A stretch of DNA of 64,000 nucleotides from Pararge aegeria (taxonomy: Eukaryota; Arthropoda; Insecta; Lepidoptera; Nymphalidae). This document shows positions 34,803 through 45,221 of this stretch, piece by piece. A program made the position numbers and the translations under genes. The notes below the pieces were generated by a model that had not been told where the DNA came from, made no database searches, and saw nothing but the letters and a program-made list of their open reading frames with translations. The stretch spans positions 12,380,921 through 12,444,920 of the forward strand of contig NC_053194.1 in NCBI RefSeq assembly GCF_905163445.1. The letters run 5' to 3'. Numbering within the stretch: position 1 is the first letter of the stretch; each line of letters starts with the position of its first letter.

Positions 34803-37800
34803 ATGGCACAGACCGGTGTCGGGCAGCAGCGACGCCGGGGCGATCAGTCTAGCCCTGCGATGACCAACCAACCATTATCGGGCATATCTTTAATGGGAAG
34901 GAGAAAAAAACCACAGCCCCTAGTTCCCGGCGGCCCCGCTATTCCTGGCTCTGGCAGCGGTTATGGTAACGGCGGGGCAAGGGGTGTTAAGAATCTCCGG
35001 CAGAGATTCCGCTGCCAACCCCGACGACTTGACCTGGCAACATACAACGCACGCACGTTGAGGACCGATGGAAAGGTGATTGAGCTGGAAGAAGTGGTGA
35101 GCAAGTTGCGCTGGGATATTATAGGATTGTCTGAAGTCCGGCGAGAGGGGGAGGACTCGATAATCTTGGAATCCGGCAACTTGTTTTACTACCGGGAGGG
35201 TGACCAACAGTCACAGGGTGGTGTCGGGTTTATCGTCCACAAGTCTCTCGTCAACAATGTTGTAAAAGTCGAAAGTGTGTCGAGCAGGGTAGCATACCTT
35301 ATACTCAGAATTACCAAACGGTATTCGTTGAAGGTCATACAGGTATACGCGCCGACTTCGGCACACCCAGACGAGGATGTAGAGGTTTTGTATGAGGACA
35401 TTTCAAAAGCCATACATGCCTCGAACACCTACTACAATATTGTGATGGGGGATTTCAACGCGAAGCTTGGCGAGCGAACTGGTTCAGAGTTGAGGGTGGG
35501 GCAATTTGGGTATGGGCAACGGAACCACAGGGGTCAAATGTTGGCTGACTTCATGGAGAAGGAGGGCCTTTATATGATGAACTCCTTCTTCAAGAAGCGG
35601 CCACACAGGAAATGGACCTGGATAAGCCCCGATGGTTCCACGAGAAACGAGATCGACTTCATCATGTCGACCAAACGGCATGTATTCAATGATGTCTCTG
35701 TGATCAACAGGGTTAAAACCGGAAGTGATCACCGTATGGTAAGAGGCACATTGAGTATAAACGTTCAACTTGAAAGAGTCAGACTGGTGAAGTCTACACT
35801 CCGGCCTACTCGTGCCCATATTCAAAACCCCGAGAGCTTTCAACTAGAACTACAGAACCGGTTCGGTTGCCTAGCAGATTGCGACACTGTGGACGATTTG
35901 AACAACAGGCTGGTGGAAACTGTCCAAACAGTCGGGTCCAAATTCTACAAGGCCCACCGTAGAAACAAGGCCAATAGGTTCTCAACCAATACACTCAAGC
36001 TTATGACGGAGAGGCAAGAGATGAGACTACAGTCTATAGCAGACGCGTCCGCTTACCGGCGGATTAATAGGCAGATCTCTAAATCACAGACTCGTGATAT
36101 GCGGCACTTCAATACAGAGCGTATTAAAAATGCCATCGAGCAAAACAGAGGCTCTAAAGTGTTCGCTAGAGATCTGTCTATCGGTCAGAGCCAGTTGATG
36201 CGACTGAAGACCAATAATGGTAGTCTTGTCTCTTCCAAACCTGAGATCTTGGGTGAGGTTGAGAACTTTTATGGACAGTTGTACACCACAGTACAGACGC
36301 CTGTTGAAGATTTGGCTAAGGATCCTAGAGCCAAATTAACTCGACATTATACCGAAGATATCCCAGACGTCAGCCTATACGAGATTAGTGTGGCTCTCAA
36401 GCAGCTTAAAAATGGCAAGGCGCCGGGTGATGACGGAATAACGGCAGAACTCCTGAAGGCAGGTGGAAAACCGATACTGAAAGTCCTTCAGCGATTGTTT
36501 GATTCCGTTATTCACCAAGGCACAACGCCAGAGGCATGGCACAGGAGTGTGGTGGTTCTGTTCTTCAAAAAAGGTGATAATACCTTGTTGAAGAATTACA
36601 GACCCATCTCGCTGCTGAGTCATATCTACAAGCTGTTTTCGAGAGTCATTACGAATCGTCTCGCTCGTAGGTTTGATGACTTCCAGCCTCCCGAACAAGC
36701 CGGTTTCCGTAAGGGCTTTAGTACCATAGACCACATTCATACGCTGCGGCAGGTTATACAGAAGACTGAAGAGTATAACCGGCCACTTTGCTTAGCGTTT
36801 GTGGACTATGAAAAAGCCTTTGATTCGGTGGAAACTTGGGCTGTGTTTAGGTCACTGCAGAGATGCCGAATTGACTACCGGTATATCCAAGTGTTGCAGT
36901 GTTTGTACAAAAACGCCACTATGTCAGTTCGTATACAGGATCAGACTACGAGACCAATCCAATTGCAGCGAGGCGTGCGACAGGGAGATGTTATCTCCCC
37001 GAAACTATTTACCGCTGCGTTGGAGGACGTCTTTAAGCTTCTGGAATGGAACGGACTTGGCATCAACATTAACGGCGAGTACATCACTAAACTTCGGTTT
37101 GCCGACGATGTAGTCATAATGGCAGAGACTCTGGGAGACCTAAATACGATGCTCGATGGCCTCAGCAGAGCTTCTCAACAGGTTGGCCTACGAATGAACA
37201 TGAGCAAGACGAAGATTATGTCTAATGCTCATGTTCCGCTTCAACCAGTAATCGTTGAGAACACTGCACTCGAAATTGTTGACGAATACGTATACCTAGG
37301 ACACACGATCCAGTTAGGTAGGTCCAATTTCGAGAAGGAGGTGAACCGCCGAATCCAACTCGGATGGGCAGCGTTCGGGAAACTCCGTGCCATCTTTTCG
37401 TCAGAAATCCCTCAGTGCCTGAAGACGAAAGTCTTCGAACAGTGCGTGTTGCCAGTGATGACCTATGGCTCTGAAACATGGTCGTTAACTATGGGCCTCA
37501 TAAGAAGGCTTAGAGTCACTCAGCGGGCGATGGAGAGAGCTATGCTCGGAGTATCTCTACGCGATCGAATCAGAAATGTGGAGATTCGTAGAAGAACCAA
37601 AGTTACCGACATAGCTCAACGAGTCGCGAAGCTTAAGTGGCAATGGGCCGGGCACATAGTTCGGAGAAAGGATGGACGTTGGGGTCCCAAGGTGCTGGAA
37701 TGGCAGCCCCGTACTGGTAAGCGCAGCGTTGGTCGACCCCCAACGAGGTGGACAGACGACATTAAGCGCGTCGCAGGTAGCCGTTGGATCCAAGCGGCTC

Positions 37801-37865
37801 AGAATCGTGGAACTTGGAACTCCCTACAAAAGACCTATGTCCAGCAGTGGACGTCTATCGGTTGA
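34803..37865 (+). CDS. RTE endonuclease-reverse transcriptase (ORF2-type protein, 1020 aa)
   Basis: Enzyme for target-primed reverse transcription: it nicks target DNA and copies the element RNA from the exposed end. Residues 1-70 are a basic, glycine- and proline-rich leader. The APE-like endonuclease spans about 75-315, with ATYNARTL (N82), GLSEVRREG (E111), VYAPTS, VMGDFNAKLG (D217, N219), EIDFI (D285) and TGSDHR (D309, H310). The reverse transcriptase spans about 530-860: LKNYRPISLLS, QAGFRKGFSTIDHI, AFVDYEKAFDS (D668), RGVRQGDVISPKLF, LRFADDVVIMAE (D768, D769) and YLGHTIQLG. The C-terminal region has WAGHIVRR and GRPPTRWTDDI, as in insect RTE proteins often annotated as craniofacial development protein 2-like. 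No RNase H or zinc knuckle. An in-frame TAG at 34791-34793 precedes the chosen ATG; M20 or M31 could also start. Length is normal for the clade, and all expected catalytic residues are present. Confidence 0.95.
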   Translation: MAQTGVGQQRRRGDQSSPAMTNQPLSGISLMGRRKKPQPLVPGGPAIPGSGSGYGNGGARGVKNLRQRFRCQPRRLDLATYNARTLRTDGKVIELEEVVSKLRWDIIGLSEVRREGEDSIILESGNLFYYREGDQQSQGGVGFIVHKSLVNNVVKVESVSSRVAYLILRITKRYSLKVIQVYAPTSAHPDEDVEVLYEDISKAIHASNTYYNIVMGDFNAKLGERTGSELRVGQFGYGQRNHRGQMLADFMEKEGLYMMNSFFKKRPHRKWTWISPDGSTRNEIDFIMSTKRHVFNDVSVINRVKTGSDHRMVRGTLSINVQLERVRLVKSTLRPTRAHIQNPESFQLELQNRFGCLADCDTVDDLNNRLVETVQTVGSKFYKAHRRNKANRFSTNTLKLMTERQEMRLQSIADASAYRRINRQISKSQTRDMRHFNTERIKNAIEQNRGSKVFARDLSIGQSQLMRLKTNNGSLVSSKPEILGEVENFYGQLYTTVQTPVEDLAKDPRAKLTRHYTEDIPDVSLYEISVALKQLKNGKAPGDDGITAELLKAGGKPILKVLQRLFDSVIHQGTTPEAWHRSVVVLFFKKGDNTLLKNYRPISLLSHIYKLFSRVITNRLARRFDDFQPPEQAGFRKGFSTIDHIHTLRQVIQKTEEYNRPLCLAFVDYEKAFDSVETWAVFRSLQRCRIDYRYIQVLQCLYKNATMSVRIQDQTTRPIQLQRGVRQGDVISPKLFTAALEDVFKLLEWNGLGININGEYITKLRFADDVVIMAETLGDLNTMLDGLSRASQQVGLRMNMSKTKIMSNAHVPLQPVIVENTALEIVDEYVYLGHTIQLGRSNFEKEVNRRIQLGWAAFGKLRAIFSSEIPQCLKTKVFEQCVLPVMTYGSETWSLTMGLIRRLRVTQRAMERAMLGVSLRDRIRNVEIRRRTKVTDIAQRVAKLKWQWAGHIVRRKDGRWGPKVLEWQPRTGKRSVGRPPTRWTDDIKRVAGSRWIQAAQNRGTWNSLQKTYVQQWTSIG

Positions 37866-37884
37866 TGTGATGATGATGATGATG
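37866..37884 (+). repeat. RTE 3' simple tail
   Basis: TGTGATGATGATGATGATG immediately after the stop codon. Simple-repeat tails of this kind replace poly-A in RTE elements. Several SINEs here carry the same GATGATG tail. Confidence 0.85.
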
Positions 37885-37896
37885 AACGCTTTGCAG
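37885..37896 (+). repeat. Target-site duplication, right copy
   Basis: AACGCTTTGCAG, identical to 34644-34655. Confidence 0.9.
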
Positions 37897-38062
37897 GGCT
37901 TTTGAGGAACATGTGCTACAAAGTGCCTTCCTGTGTCCATCAACCTGAGGGGTACCACCGGCCACACGCTCTTCAGCCAGGAATACAGAAAGGCTGCTTG
38001 GCGGCAGAAATAAGCATGGCGGTAAAACTTACCCCGACGAGCTCTGTGATAAAAAAACAGAT
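37897..38062 (+). repeat. Rep-S, right part
   Basis: TGTCCATCAACCTGAGGGGT, CAGCCAGGAATACAGAAAGG and GGCGGCAGAAATAAGCATGG recur in diverged form at 45935-46118. The class is unknown, probably the 3' portion of an older retroelement. Confidence 0.65.
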
Positions 38063-38814
38063 ACACGTTAGAAGATAAATGCAGAGCCTTTGTTTTTTTT
38101 TTTAATTAAAATGGTTCGAATACTCAGTCGACACAATGTCAAAAAGTTTTTAATACAAACAATATTTCAACTTTGAACTGAATAAAGAAAAATTAATTTT
38201 CTCAACACCCCCAGAAAATGAGTCGCAGATTAATATTTAAGAATACAAACAAAACTAGAGCTCAAAATAAAATGGACGGCCAGTAATGATGGGCCGTCAT
38301 TCCGTCAGCAACTCCAAAGAATGAGTTCATTTCCTTCGACCATAAGATACGATTTTTAATTAAGTTTTTGTTAAAATTTCATTACAACCACAGGCCTGTA
38401 TTCCATGCATAATTTGTTGATGCCATATTTGAATTTTCGAAATCGGGACTCGACTCTTGAATTGAAATAGTTTATCCGAAAAGTAGTTTATATTTTCAGC
38501 TCATGCCTCAAATGAACCATGGCTAAAGCCAAAAAATATTGAGAATGATTGGAATAAATCCAGATGGCACGGAACCGATCACATAGCTGCATTAAGATCG
38601 AGCATCTATAGGTCGCAATGTAAAACTCGTCTACATATGGCTCAAACAGGGCGCATAAAGATAGCTTATAAGCTATTATATAGCGTTATATATAACGCTT
38701 TTAAAATCGCCTATGTGCTGTTTAGAGCAGATCAGAATGCAGCTATTGTCACCCTACACTCCTACAAAAATATTTCTTAGTCGCCTCACACGATACCAGC
38801 AGGACGGCAGCGGC
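38063..38814. other. Unassigned sequence
   Basis: No gene. A small local duplication of AGCTTATAAGCTATTATATAGC/GTTATATATAACGC type (38655-38705) forms weak palindromes. Confidence 0.4.
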
Positions 38815-38938
38815 GTCCTCTACTACCATGTACAGCGATCAACAACCTATCTGTCGAGCATGGTGATTATAGGCACGCCCCCCATTGAGGCTCCCGATAA
38901 GAGGCCTTTAGTCCAGCACTGGACTGCTATATGATGAA
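38815..38938 (+). repeat. Rep-W copy
   Basis: CAGCGATCAACAACC, GCATGGTGATTATAGGCACG, AGAGGCCTTTAGTCCAGCAC and TGGACTGCTATATGATGAAT. Similar to 41850-42066 in order of motifs. Confidence 0.6.
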
Positions 38939-39977
38939 TCTTGCATTCTGGAATTTTACGGCGTGCGCAAAATTTAGGACATGTCCTGGGCCTGCCGCCT
39001 TATTTGTGGTAGCCCTAGCACAAATGAGTATGTAATTAATGAGCGTAGAACATAGGCGCAATACTCGTTATAATGTCGAATTTTTGATGATTGCCTACAC
39101 AACCGTTATGCACGTCAACTTTTAATTAAAATATCCGGAATAGCTCCAAATTTAGACCTACTAATTTCAGAACGGCGATGGCCTCTGGTTTCCTTTTTTA
39201 TTAATTACACGCTAATTATATTTGCTGGCATTTTCTAATAAAAATAAGTTCAAAATAACCACTTTCAAAAAGCTATTTATGTACTCTAACTATAACTTAA
39301 TAAAAAATATTTTTCAATTAAGCAGACAAACTGCTTATTTTGCTGTTGTTCATAAAAGTTTTGGCGAATTCCTTTTTAGGAAATAAACTGAGGTACTGTC
39401 AAGCTTTATACAGTTAGAAGATAATATTCTTATTCGATCGTTAGATATCTAGTTCGTGTTCGGTGATAATTTATTTGCGTTTAAAATTTCTTTTACAACG
39501 AAAACGTTTTTTTAATATAGCCTGAATAAAAATAATTGAGAGTTTTATATGAATTATATATTTAGTAGCTCATTCCGAAGATGCATCCTTGAACTGTCGC
39601 TCTTTAACTGTAGTTATGAAATACCGTTTTATACAAATGAGAAATGAATTAGTAATGTATTTCATTAATCTCCATGAGCACCTCTACTATTAATAGTATC
39701 GGAGCGTTAAATGTAAATTCCTGCTCATTATCCTAGCGCTCCTGACTGTCAACTTGACTGTCAGCTTACTTTTTATTCATGAGTACTGTACTCAAAATGT
39801 GTCACCAATTTACTTAAGGATACTCGCGTTAAGGCAATTATATTGTATACTTTAAAACGTAAACAATAATATTTTGTTTTAATATTATGTGAATAATGTT
39901 ACTGAAATTTTAATACACATGATATTTTTCTTCTTTAGGTGTTTTGGAGCCATCGCTTAGCAGTTTTTTAAAATAAA
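38939..39977. other. Unassigned AT-rich sequence
   Basis: No gene or repeat recognised. Confidence 0.45.
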
Positions 39978-40180
39978 CTGCCCCGTTAGTCTAAAGGCTA
40001 ATGTGTTCGATTGCAAAGGTCTTAGGTTTGATTCCCAGGTGGGCCAGTAACTCTGTAGTTGAGTTTTTCTTTCAAGAAATTCTTAGTACCAGCCCGGAAT
40101 TTGGAAATTGGTGGTGGTATCGTTGAGGTCCAAATATGGAATATTGGTCCGAATTAGTAAAGGAGTTTTAGTATGATGAC
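39978..40180 (+). mobile_element. SINE-E copy
   Basis: The head CTGCCCCGTTAGTCTAAAGG and B-box-like TAGGTTTGATTCCC are followed by TTCTTAGTACCAGCCCGGAA and TTTGGAAATT. Matches the 32858 copy in head and body. Confidence 0.7.
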
Positions 40181-40295
40181 TGATTACAATTTCTTTTCTT
40201 TTACAGGTATATTTATGATTAACATTACTAGTAAAAATGACATAAAAACCTGGGACTAAACCATAAAAATTACGCGGTAAAAACCAAAAAAATGG

Positions 40296-40730
40296 GTGTT
40301 ATAAAAGCTCTTTCAGCTTTGACATACCAACGAACCATAAATAGAATGCCCAGTTTTAAAACTATCTATTCCATAATACGGTCACTTTTTTAAAATAAAT
40401 ATTTTTTATACTTTTATTTTAGTTAATATTATTACAGCTTACTAATTCGCCATTTTATGGTGGCGGGCATCTTGGATTTAAAATGTATCATAGTATTCTA
40501 CTAGTAAAACCCATCCATTTGATACCCATATTGAGGGAGTTTTAAAAAAGTATGCATCTTGGAGCGATTTTCATCGAACGTATCTAAAAACACTCCCGAA
40601 TCATTCAACTTTCAAACAAAAAAAACAATATCAAAATCAGTTTTTTCGTTTGGGACATACGATGCCACAAACAGACACAGACACTAAGACGTCAAGTCAC
40701 ACCTTCATTTATGCGTCAGGGGTTAAAACC
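40296..40730 (+). repeat. Rep-V copy
   Basis: TTTTATGGTGGCGGGCATCT, TTGGATTTAAAATGTATCAT, GATACCCATATTGAGGGAGT, CGAACGTATCTAAAAACACT and GATGCCACAAACAGACACAG. A diverged copy is at 55880-56145. Non-coding dispersed repeat of unknown class. Confidence 0.65.
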
Positions 40731-40951
40731 GAAATCGATGACATAACCGTAACTGACACACGACGGGACATTTCTTATTTAAAAATCTAGTCAGCGTCAG
40801 ACCAGTCTCTTATAGCCGTCTCATACCTGCGGAGTGCAACCTGGTACGTGGACTGCATGTGACGCATGTCATATATCTGTCGTGGATTATCTCTACGAGT
40901 TATGTAAGGAATAATATGTAACAAATCCATCGTCTGCTTCAACTTCCGCAG

Positions 40952-41222
40952 CCTATTAACGTCCGATTGCTGGACACAGGCCTCGTCTCTCATAGGAGAG
41001 ATTGTTTTAGAGCATAGACCACACTGCTCTAATGCGAGTCTTTACGACAATCAAGTGATAATAACCAGTACCGACGGCTTTACATGCTCTCCGAGGCAAG
41101 GGGGATGACGCTGTTATTTTCCGTACTCGGGGACCGAAAATTCTTTAATTGAAAATGTAAAATAGAACCCAGGACCTCGCGATCCGTAGTCGAACGTGCT
41201 AGCCACTAGACCAGCGAGGCAG
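40952..41222 (-). mobile_element. SINE-D copy, full length
   Basis: In sense it starts CTGCCTCGCTGGTCTAGTGG, with CTAGCACGTTCGACTACGGA and a B-box-like GGTCCTGGGTTCTATTTTAC. It runs through ACTGGTTATTATCACTTGAT to CTCTCCTATGAGAGACGAGG and GTCCAGCAATCGGACGTTAA. The head resembles an Asp/Glu-type tRNA. Confidence 0.85.
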
Positions 41223-41279
41223 TTAATATGATATACGTTAATTATACTTTATCTTTATTTAAGGTTACTCTTTGTATTA

Positions 41280-41300
41280 AGTCTAGTCTAGTCTAGTCTT
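41280..41300 (+). repeat. (AGTCT)4 microsatellite
   Basis: AGTCTAGTCTAGTCTAGTCT, four perfect pentamers. Confidence 0.85.
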
Positions 41301-41337
41301 TATCTTTAGTTTTAAGGTTCCTCATTAATATATATTA

Positions 41338-41418
41338 TGTACATATTTTTATGTAATGTACGCAAAAAGTGCCATCAGTGTGCCTATTCGAATAAAGAAA
41401 TATTTGACTTTGACTTTT
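41338..41418 (+). mobile_element. LINE-Y-like 3' terminus
   Basis: AAAAAGTGCCATCAGTGTGC, CTATTCGAATAAAGAAATAT and a TTTGACTTTGACTTT tail match the last 80 bp of the 45222-45903 element. Confidence 0.7.
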
Positions 41419-41514
41419 CCCGCTTCAAATGTGAAAACTATTATGAGTTCGTTATAATGAGTGTTTCTTTTGAATTTTATTTTGAGTTTAGCAACTTTTA
41501 GAATCATTTTTCGC

Positions 41515-41660
41515 CCGCAAGATAGAAAAAAGATTCTAAATGATGATTTTGAAAAAGAGCAACTGCTGAGTTTCTTGCCGACTTAGTCTCATTAGAATCT
41601 GCTTTTCGCAACGCTGGTAAGGTCACTACGAACATACTTGACGTTTCAAAATCGTGAACT
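41515..41660 (+). mobile_element. LINE-X 3' UTR fragment, degenerate
   Basis: AAAAGAGCAACTGCTGAGTT, TCTTGCCGAC, AGAATCTGCTTTTCGCAACG and ACTTGACGTTTCAAAA. The terminal GAATTT tail is missing. Confidence 0.75.
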
Positions 41661-41849
41661 TACAAAGCTATCTTGTCATTAGAAATTCATCAATTGAGTT
41701 GCTTCAATAAATGTGTTTTAACACATTGTTTAAACTTATGCATTAGTAGGTTGAAATTTACCTTCGTAATCAATTCTACCGATCCTACCTAACATTAGGC
41801 ACTAGTGGTCTCCGTGACATATGCTGTCGTTTACTTTTTTTCAGTACTT

Positions 41850-42066
41850 TTAAAGAGGAAAAATTCTGTGATACGTTTTTTTGGCATAACATTAACCATT
41901 GCCTTCCCGCGGGTGTAGTACGAGTCCTCTGTGCTGTGCTATTATTACTGCGATCACCAAAACGACTGCAAAGTAGCGTGGTGATTACTTACGGGCATAT
42001 GCTTCGGTTGGGAGAGGGCCTTTAGTCCAGCAGTATACTATTATAATAGTCTGTTGATGATGACGA
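41850..42066 (+). repeat. Rep-W copy
   Basis: GCGATCACCAAAACGACTGC, TAGCGTGGTGATTACTTACG, GAGAGGGCCTTTAGTCCAGC and a TGTTGATGATGACGA end. The fullest copy of this unit. Confidence 0.65.
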
Positions 42067-42414
42067 GTTAATCTAGACTGTAGGCTTGCCAGACCGACTT
42101 TAATCTTTAATCTCTTCAAAACACCGAAAAAGTAATGAAATTTCAACATTAAGCTATTTCAAAACCGTTACACATTATATTTAGTGGGGATTTCAGCTGC
42201 GACAATGTATTCGTTCCGTCACTGCGGCCCGTCTCGGCCATTTGTAAAGCTATCTTCAAAGAGGGCCACGGCGCTACCACATCGCGTTTTATATTGAACT
42301 GAACATCTACTGTACAGCCATAATTTGCACTAGCGACATGTCGCTCGACAAAACGTTGTCAAAACCAACTTTTAAAATGGATAAATGAATAAATAAACAT
42401 AGTGCACTCCGTGC

Positions 42415-42705
42415 AAGCGGGGCGGTGATAGGGAACGGGACGGCATCGGCTTCCCTTTACGGTGGGTTCGAGTTCAATCCCCAGCAGGCAGCTCTAACTT
42501 TTCGGAGTTACGTGCGTTTTAAGCAATGAAATATCACTTGCTTCAACGGTGAAGGAAAACATCGTGAGGAAACCTGCATGTCTGAGAGTTCTCCATAATG
42601 TTCTCAAAGATGTGTGGAGTTCATCAGTCAGCACTTGGCAAGCGTGGTAAACTACGGTCTCGACAAGAGACCCGGGCCCAGTAGTGCACCGGTGAAGGGT
42701 AATGT
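42415..42705 (+). mobile_element. SINE-C copy, near full length
   Basis: GATAGGGAACGGGACGGCAT (head), CGAGTTCAATCCCCAGC (B box), GTTACGTGCGTTTTAAGCAA, ATATCACTTGCTTCAACGGT, AATGTTCTCAAAGATGTGTG and AGTAGTGCACCGGTGAAGGG. Confidence 0.9.
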
Positions 42706-44377
42706 TAAGATTGAACTCTAGATAAGGATGTTATATAAACACTATAAGTTAACTGACCATTAGATTATTTACGATATTTGACGCAATAAATTCCTTTCAA
42801 TTATTTGTTAAAAACCATAGTTTTAACAAGAGATTTCAATGAATACTTTATGACCACCACGAAAAACTTATGTTGATTTATCCTCCTTTCCTTTCCTTTT
42901 AAAAAATTAACTAATTCCAATAAGGTACAGAGTAATTAGTAATTAGTAAGTACATACATTCGTTCTATCTCAAAAAAACAATGCTATCCGTTGCGCTATT
43001 GCGGCTGCTGTATACCTTTACTGCGGTGAAAAATCATACCGATTTCGATACGGTATAAAGAAAGGAAAAATGTACAATACACATTTTACATATTTATATA
43101 TTTTTTAATATTCCTACTTCAACTTTAATTTGCAATTTTTGTGCACTAATAACCTATTGATAAGCTGCTGCAAACATAAAAACTACCTTGCACAAATTCC
43201 AAACTGCATCAAGGTCACTTCAGTAGTTAAGCCAAACATAGGTAACTTATAAATAAACAAATAGACACACTTTCTTATTTATAATATAAAATTAAATAAC
43301 TATCCTGTAACAAGTCAGTGGCGACGAGATGTGTTGATATTCTGCTTAGGCGCTTGAACAAAAATACTTAAGTGTGGTCTCAGACTTAGATCACTCTTTG
43401 TTGTCGCTAAAATAAGACGCGTTTTAATAGCTGTTTAGTGTTCAGTCCGAAATATCCTGGATTGTGGCCGAAATTATAAATAAGGGACAGCTGGCGAAAG
43501 TCGTTAAGTTTCTTTAGGATTTTAATACTTTTACGTAGTTTTTTGGTGTTTTATTAAAACAAACCTACTTTGCTAATTAATTTAATCAGTAAAATATTTA
43601 AATCATATTGCCTATACGCCATACCTATTATATATTTAATACTTTTGAGTATTAGATATGTGAGACATCAAATACTCAAAAGTATTAGATAAATGTAATA
43701 GATTTACTTAAATAAGAATGAAAATTAGTTAAATAGTAACAAAAAGTTTCTTTAAATAATACGGAAATAAGTATTACGATTACGTAATAATTATTACGAT
43801 TATAAATTTAATGCCCGCCGAAAATCAATGGTAATAGCTTGGTGAATCACATCTCTAAACCCCGGTTTTCTCTGAAACAAGGCTTTTGTCCAATAATGGG
43901 TCTTGAAAAAAATTAGATCAAAAACTGGAACTGACGGCTAAACGTGTTTAACTAGGCCCATTTTTTGACCCCACCCGAGACACAAAATCTAGTGATACGT
44001 ATTCAAATATGAATATCTAGAAAAAATTAGTAAACCAACGCGTTGGTTGATAATAATATACGATTACTTTAAAGAGTCAAAAAAGGCATGATTGTGATAA
44101 AGCATAATGATTGTAGATTACAATCTAAAAGATAGACATTACCATAATATAAGAAATCTTCCAAAGGATGTTGTCAACACCTTTTTTAAAAACGCGTATT
44201 TGCTGGAATCTATTTACATAATCAGGACATTTATAAGGTATTTATTATTATTGCTCACGCAGTAATTGTCTGACTGTTATAAATTAAATAAAGTAACGAT
44301 ACATTTTTTGCAAATTTTATGTCTATGCGACATTTGTTTAGAAAAACCTATAGAAATTATAATAAATCTATAATCAC
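42706..44377. other. AT-rich stretch, one inverted repeat
   Basis: No gene or transposon recognised in 1.7 kb, apart from the hairpin at 43637-43687. Confidence 0.45.
43637..43687. repeat. 17-bp perfect inverted repeat, 17-nt spacer
   Basis: TAATACTTTTGAGTATT at 43637-43653 and AATACTCAAAAGTATTA at 43671-43687. Each arm is itself nearly palindromic. Confidence 0.85.
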
Positions 44378-44460
44378 CGGCCCGATACAGGGCACGGGTG
44401 TCCTCTCGGAATAAGGAGGGCCAAAGACGACCACGCAGGCCACGTGCGGATTGCTAGACT
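44378..44460 (-). mobile_element. SINE-C fragment with (TTTA)n alongside
   Basis: CACCGGCCCGATACAGGGCA, CGGGTGTCCTCTCGGAATAA and CCACGTGCGGATTGCTAGAC. A TTTATTTATTTATTTATTTA tract follows at 44461-44482. Confidence 0.75.
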
Positions 44461-44482
44461 ATTTATTTATTTATTTATTTAT

Positions 44483-45199
44483 TCAACTACAATTCCATTA
44501 CAATGTCATATAGATCATATAATTAGTATATTTTCCAATGAAAATGTCAATCTAATGTATACTTTTTAAATGGAACGCTGTAATCATATTGAGAGGCTGA
44601 CTTATTATTGTCCATGGCAACTATATATTTAATTGCTTAAGCCTGCAGAACTTCGCCAGCGCGTTTTAAAACACTGCTCATTTTAAGACAAGTCTCTCAA
44701 CAAGACTGAACTATATTTATTTATATAAACAATACTCATTAACACAGTGATTATTTGCTGCGAATAAACTATATTCAATAAAATAAAAAAGCATTAACAC
44801 AGCACAATTGTAGAAATGCAAGCAAGTCATCAAAAGTTAATTTTATTCAGCCAATTTGCAAATATTCCTGCACGAAATAAACACAAACCAACAAATATAC
44901 TTTTACATTTATAATATGGGAAAGGAGAATAGATATCAAGTTTCAAAATTATGACAGAGAATTTAAAGTGGGATCATAATAGGGAATGTTATATGCAAAT
45001 ATACCGAATTTATTACCAAATATATATTTTATTGAATTTAAAATTACTCTATAACGACCTTTCAAAATAATGGATTCATACCGAAATTAAATCAAGCTTA
45101 CTGGTATTGAATTTTGATAGAAAAATAGTCAAGTCCTCTATTTTAGGATTCCGTTACTAAAATGGTAAAACAAAGCGAATACCACAGTACCACAATTTG
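44483..45199. other. Unassigned AT-rich sequence
   Basis: No gene or repeat recognised. Confidence 0.4.
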
Positions 45200-45221
45200 A
45201 AAAATTCAGTTACAAATCAAA

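Larger units (their letters stand above)
34656..37884 (+). mobile_element. Structurally complete RTE-clade non-LTR retrotransposon
   Basis: 3229 bp between two perfect 12-bp target-site duplications. Parts: a 5' UTR of about 147 bp (34656-34802), one uninterrupted 1020-codon ORF, no spacer of note, and a very short 3' end. That end is the stop TGA at 37863-37865 followed by a TGATGATGATGATGATG tract up to 37884. A single ORF with APE and RT, a tiny 3' UTR and a short simple tail rather than poly-A are hallmarks of the RTE clade. It is clearly less AT-rich than its surroundings. Inserted in Rep-S, so younger than that repeat. Fragments of relatives lie elsewhere in the window. Confidence 0.93.

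Noticed and set aside
35484..36740. Minus-strand open frames of about 120 codons within the RTE gene
   Set aside because: Shadows of the high-quality plus-strand RTE frame, with no independent signal.
41170..41222. Possible minus-strand tRNA gene
   Set aside because: It is the head of a SINE-D copy; the same head plus body occurs at 58690-58998.
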